From SXOA01 sp051004015 (GTDB lineage Bacteria > Planctomycetota > Planctomycetia > Pirellulales > Pirellulaceae), in contig JBPCKT010000049.1 in the NCBI GenBank assembly GCA_051004015.1, positions 1 to 9,905 of the forward strand: a stretch of 9,905 nucleotides of DNA, in the 5' to 3' direction. The notes beneath the pieces were generated by a model. That model searched no databases. It saw only the letters and a list, made by a program, of their open reading frames with translations, and was not told the origin of the DNA. Of this stretch, positions 7,108 through 9,905 are shown in pieces. A program made the translations under genes and the position numbers. Position 1 is the stretch's first letter. Each line of letters starts with the position of its first letter.

Positions 7108-7149
7108 ATACAGGTTTTCGACCTCCTGTTTTGATACATCCTGTATCAA
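7108..7149. promoter_or_regulatory. Nested palindromes, candidate operator
   Basis: TTGATACA (7131-7138) and TGTATCAA (7142-7149) form a perfect 8-bp inverted repeat with a 3-bp centre, TCC. An upstream ATACAGG (7108-7114) also pairs perfectly with CCTGTAT (7140-7146), so two alternative pairings share one arm. A third half-site copy, TGTATCA, is at 7262-7268. The symmetry and length fit a dimeric repressor site or a switchable hairpin. The regulator is unknown and the role is inference. Confidence 0.35.
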
Positions 7150-7366
7150 TCGCCCGCTCGCAACCCCTTGCCACCCTTCCACTTCCGCCTCACCGCCGCT
7201 CGCAACTCGGCCCGTTTCAGCGACTTTCTTAATACACGCAAAACCCCATACTTCCGGGGGATGTATCAGACATTTTATAAGCTGTTTTTCAAATACAGTT
7301 ACACAATCGCCCAGCCTCTTAACGGCACATTTTCTTCCCTTACGACCAAATTGTCAAACAGCCCGC

Positions 7367-7393
7367 GCGCTGGGGTTCCTTTTCCCAGAGCGC
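7367..7393. other. Imperfect hairpin in the long intergenic region
   Basis: GCGCTGGG (7367-7374) can pair with CCCAGAGCGC (7384-7393) around a 9-nt loop, with a 2-nt bulge. This is a strong GC stem inside an otherwise AT-richer stretch. No T-run follows directly, so its role as a terminator is doubtful. Confidence 0.25.
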
Positions 7394-7507
7394 TCGAATA
7401 CTGGACGATTGTACTATTCCAGGTTGGCACAGTCAAGAGGCAGGGCGAAAAATTGTGAAAATAGTTTCGGGTATCCAAACCATTCCGGAAAATCTTTGCC
7501 TGGGTGC

Positions 7508-7535
7508 TTGACAGATTTGGAAGGGAGCCTACCGT
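7508..7535 (+). promoter_or_regulatory. Candidate sigma-70-like promoter for the surface-protein gene
   Basis: A perfect TTGACA hexamer at 7508-7513 is followed after 16 bp by TACCGT (7530-7535), a weak -10 match. If used, transcripts would carry an untranslated leader of about 260 nt before the ATG at 7804, including the small ORF at 7613. Only the -35 is strong, so confidence is low. Confidence 0.25.
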
Positions 7536-7612
7536 TAGGTTCGTTCTGTTGGGGCACTGGGTCACGAGTGGCGGCTGGGTTCCTGGCCGCTGTCCATTGG
7601 AAGGGGGCGACC

Positions 7613-7681
7613 ATGAACGCTTTCTTATCGATCCGCTTCGGCTCGGGATCAATCCGCGGCACTGCTCCGAGCGGTCAATAG
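7613..7681 (+). CDS. Possible 22-residue leader ORF
   Basis: ATG at 7613 to TAG at 7681, 22 residues beginning M-N-A-F-L-S-I-R-F-G-S-G-S. A purine-rich GGAAGGGGGCG (7599-7609) lies just before it, a far better ribosome-binding site than chance ORFs nearby have. The product is small, basic and Ser/Gly-rich, and not recognised. It sits 122 bp upstream of the giant surface-protein gene, so it could be a regulatory leader peptide or simply fortuitous. Confidence 0.22.
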   Translation: MNAFLSIRFGSGSIRGTAPSGQ

Positions 7682-7701
7682 ACCGCACCTCTTCACGGCA
7701 G

Positions 7702-7721
7702 GATGGCTTTTTCACGCCATC
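7702..7721 (+). other. Stem-loop in the leader of the surface-protein gene
   Basis: GATGGC (7702-7707) and GCCATC (7716-7721) form a perfect 6-bp stem around the loop TTTTTCAC. It lies between the small ORF's stop and the start codon at 7804. It could be an mRNA stability or attenuation element, but no T-run follows the stem. Confidence 0.25.
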
Positions 7722-7791
7722 TCAACTGTCTTCTTTCCAAAAGTACCGCATGCGGTGCTCGTCTCGCGGTTCGCGCACAAATCAAACGCCG

Positions 7792-7796
7792 AAGGA
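7792..7796 (+). promoter_or_regulatory. Ribosome-binding site deciding the start at 7804
   Basis: AAGGA, within GAAGGAA, lies 7 nt before the ATG at 7804. This, together with the LEPR-like motif starting about 24 codons in, supports that start over any upstream one. Confidence 0.6.
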
Positions 7797-7803
7797 ACCA
7801 ATC

Positions 7804-9905
7804 ATGTCCCGGAAGACTCATAAAAGCCGTAGGCCGACTCATCAGCAAACCCGCCGTGCCTTCTTCGAGACGCTCGAAGGACGCCTGATGTTGGCTGTCT
7901 ACCCTGTCGCGCTTCCAGATCCGTTCTATGGGACCGCGATGAACACGCAGCTCACCAGTTCCACTGCTGTTGTCGCCAATGACTTTGAGGCCGAAAGCCA
8001 TTCGTTTACCGCCGCCGTGGTGGCTAATCCGGCAAACGGGACGCTGAACAGTTTCAACACCACCACAGGCCAGTTCACATATTCCCCCAATACGAGTTTC
8101 GTCGGCATCGACACCTTCACCTACAAAATCAACAACGGCACGTACGACAGCGGTGTCGCTACAGTCAGTATCGCCGTCGGCGGGGTGTTTGGGCCGCGGA
8201 CGAACCTGGATGATCAGCCGCTCGATGCGCCGCTGATGACCGGGGCGAATACGGTCGTGCAGGACCTGTCCCTCGGCGAGCGGCTGATTTATCGGAGCGA
8301 TACGGTGTCGCTGAAGCCGGTGATTGTGGTGGAAACGAGCCTGAAGAGCGGTGCGTCTATTCCCACGACAATTGATGCGGTACTGACGTTCAACGGTACC
8401 GGCCAGGGAACTGTCAGCTACACCAACACCGGCCTGGCGGCGGGCGATACGCTCCGCTTCGCCTTGCAAGCCGACGCCACCAGTCTGGCAACGGGGTACT
8501 ATGCCTGGTCGATGACCGTCACGGCAAATTACACCGGCTCCACCAGCAGCACCACGTACAGCGGCTATCATGCGGTCGTCAACCGGGCCAGCAGCGAATA
8601 CGGCAAGGGTTGGTGGCTGGATGGCCTGGATTATCTCAAGACCAGCGCCAGCGGGGCGCTGCTCGTTCGCGGCAACGGGGATACGCTCTGGTTCCAGGAC
8701 AACAGCGGCACGTACGCCAAAGCGGCCGGGGACACGGAGTTCTCCACGCTGGTCAAGAACGGCAACAACACGTACACGCTGACCAGCAAGCATGGGGACA
8801 AGCTGAATTTTGGCACCACGGGCCTGCTCACCTCGCGGGTCGATCCCAACTCGAACTCGTTCGCCTACACGTACACCGACGGCGATTCCGACGGCACCAG
8901 CGACGAGCTCTACCGTATCACGGACCCCTACGGCAGAATCCTGCAAACCGTGGCGTACGCCAGCACCCGCGTCAGCACCTTCACGGACGTGGCCAGCCGT
9001 GTCACGACGCTGGCTTATACCTCCCCCCAGCTCACCAGCGTCACGCTCGTGGACCCCGACGGCGCGGGCAGCCTGGCCGCCCCCATCTGGAGCCATGCCT
9101 ATAGTGGCACCACGAACTTGATGACCACGACGACCGATCCGCGGAGCAAGGTGGAAACCTACACCTATGACGCCACCAGTCTCCGCCTCAGCCGCGTCGA
9201 TTCTCCGATCAGCGGCCAGTACACCACGCTCGTCCCCGTGCAGACCTACGGCCTCAAGACCGGCAGCGGCAACGCCCTGGTTGAAACAGTCAATCCGCTG
9301 GGGGAATACCGCGATGAAAATACATACGTCTTCAAGTTCAAGCTGGACCAGTTTGGCAACGTGATCCAGTTCGGCAAAGATTTCGGCGGCAGCAGCACCA
9401 ACGACGTGGTCGATATGTCGCGGGATGTCCACGGCCTGCCGTACAAGATCCTCCAGCCGGCCATCGGAGGCACGCGGTATCAGACCCTGCTGGCTTACAA
9501 CACGAGCGGCGATCTGGTCAAAGCGATCAACCCCGACGCCACCACGCTCACCTGGACCTACGACACCACGTTCCACAACGTCCTCACCGCCGTGGATGAG
9601 CTGGCGCGTACCACGACCTTCACGTACAACAGCACGGGCAACGAGCTGACTAGGGCGGATAATGCGTCAAATACGTGGACCACCAGCTATGGCAGTCGCA
9701 CTGACGGCCTCCCGGTGAGCATTACCTCACCCGATGCCGACGGTGCCGGCCCCCTTTCTGCCTACGTCACCAGCTTCTCGTATGACTCCTCCGGCCGCCT
9801 GACCACAACCACGCACCCCGGCAGCAGCACCACGGTCCTGGCCTACGACTCGGCGGACAACGTCACCAGCTTCACCGACGAGCTGAGCCACGTCACGGCC
9901 TATGC
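7804..9905 (+). CDS. Giant LEPR-XLL-like, cadherin-like and RHS/YD-repeat surface protein, partial
   Basis: Open for 700 codons and running off the window, with no stop seen. The N-terminus is basic (M-S-R-K-T-H-K-S-R-R) and carries F-E-T-L-E-G-R-L-M-L-A (21-31), the planctomycete LEPR-XLL-type motif found at the start of many exported giant proteins. No classical signal peptide is visible. Residues about 45-125 form a cadherin-like/tandem-95-type domain (V-V-A-N-D, N-G-T-L, G-Q-F-T-Y-S-P, D103-T-F-T-Y-K-I). Near 265-275, E-Y-G-K-G-W-W-L-D-G-L resembles the conserved entry to RHS proteins. From about 353 the sequence is Y-T-Y-T, I-T-D-P-Y-G-R and Y-D-x-x-G-R-L type YD repeats; RHS repeats build a closed beta-shell in known structures. 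D-G-D-S-D-G inside them looks like a calcium-binding loop. The C-terminal core and any toxin tip would lie downstream. It is probably cell-surface or secreted. Confidence 0.88.
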   Translation, partial: MSRKTHKSRRPTHQQTRRAFFETLEGRLMLAVYPVALPDPFYGTAMNTQLTSSTAVVANDFEAESHSFTAAVVANPANGTLNSFNTTTGQFTYSPNTSFVGIDTFTYKINNGTYDSGVATVSIAVGGVFGPRTNLDDQPLDAPLMTGANTVVQDLSLGERLIYRSDTVSLKPVIVVETSLKSGASIPTTIDAVLTFNGTGQGTVSYTNTGLAAGDTLRFALQADATSLATGYYAWSMTVTANYTGSTSSTTYSGYHAVVNRASSEYGKGWWLDGLDYLKTSASGALLVRGNGDTLWFQDNSGTYAKAAGDTEFSTLVKNGNNTYTLTSKHGDKLNFGTTGLLTSRVDPNSNSFAYTYTDGDSDGTSDELYRITDPYGRILQTVAYASTRVSTFTDVASRVTTLAYTSPQLTSVTLVDPDGAGSLAAPIWSHAYSGTTNLMTTTTDPRSKVETYTYDATSLRLSRVDSPISGQYTTLVPVQTYGLKTGSGNALVETVNPLGEYRDENTYVFKFKLDQFGNVIQFGKDFGGSSTNDVVDMSRDVHGLPYKILQPAIGGTRYQTLLAYNTSGDLVKAINPDATTLTWTYDTTFHNVLTAVDELARTTTFTYNSTGNELTRADNASNTWTTSYGSRTDGLPVSITSPDADGAGPLSAYVTSFSYDSSGRLTTTTHPGSSTTVLAYDSADNVTSFTDELSHVTAY

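Larger units (their letters stand above)
6973..7803. other. Long intergenic region without a recognisable gene
   Basis: 831 bp between the operon and the giant surface-protein gene. I find no tRNA, rRNA, known riboswitch or convincing protein gene longer than about 25 codons. The middle (about 7080-7350) is visibly richer in A and T than the flanking genes. It contains several inverted repeats, three copies of a TGATACA/TGTATCA half-site, a TTGACA hexamer at 7508 and a 22-codon ORF. A 96-codon open frame at 7168-7458 starts with TTG, lacks a ribosome-binding site and has no recognisable motif, so I do not call it a gene. Confidence 0.6.

Noticed and set aside
7168..7458. 96-residue open frame in the long intergenic region
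   Set aside because: TTG start, no ribosome-binding site, no recognisable motif, and it runs across the palindrome copies and a hairpin.

Overview
The window looks like a piece of a planctomycete chromosome (Planctomycetota, perhaps a Pirellula- or Gemmata-like lineage). This is inferred from four things: high GC; a run of secreted or lipid-anchored proteins with Lys/Pro/Glu-rich linkers; a large extracellular protein opening with an L-E-x-R-x-L/M-L motif like the planctomycete LEPR-XLL N-terminus; and a cadherin-like plus RHS/YD-repeat architecture typical of giant planctomycete surface proteins. No rRNA, tRNA, CRISPR array, integrase or insertion sequence was found.

Minus-strand block (1-1744). 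An rsmD-type 16S rRNA methyltransferase gene (1744-1058) is followed by a gene for a secreted protein of unknown function (960-160). After that comes the edge of a right-handed beta-helix protein (128-1) that appears to lack its N-terminal part. A 120-bp divergent spacer (1745-1864) separates this block from a plus-strand operon.

Plus-strand operon (1865-6972). Four tightly packed genes follow: two paralogous exported cyclophilin-type peptidyl-prolyl isomerases, a thioredoxin-like lipoprotein whose start overlaps the stop of the second isomerase (TGATG), and a 660-residue protein 5 nt further on. That last protein joins a prepilin-peptidase-like membrane domain to a cytosolic LOG-family (PGGxGT) domain in one uninterrupted frame. 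The first three products suggest an extracytoplasmic folding/redox module. Both isomerases carry a conserved C-E-C pair in the same loop, which could be a substrate for the neighbouring thioredoxin-like protein (inference).

Long non-coding stretch (6973-7803). About 830 bp, AT-richer than its surroundings in the middle. It holds several hairpins, a near-perfect 19-bp palindrome built from TGATACA half-sites, a perfect TTGACA hexamer and one small ORF with a good ribosome-binding site.

Giant surface protein (7804 to beyond 9905). A gene open to the window edge encodes an LEPR-XLL-like N-terminus, a cadherin-like domain, a conserved RHS entry region and YD repeats. Its downstream end is outside the window.
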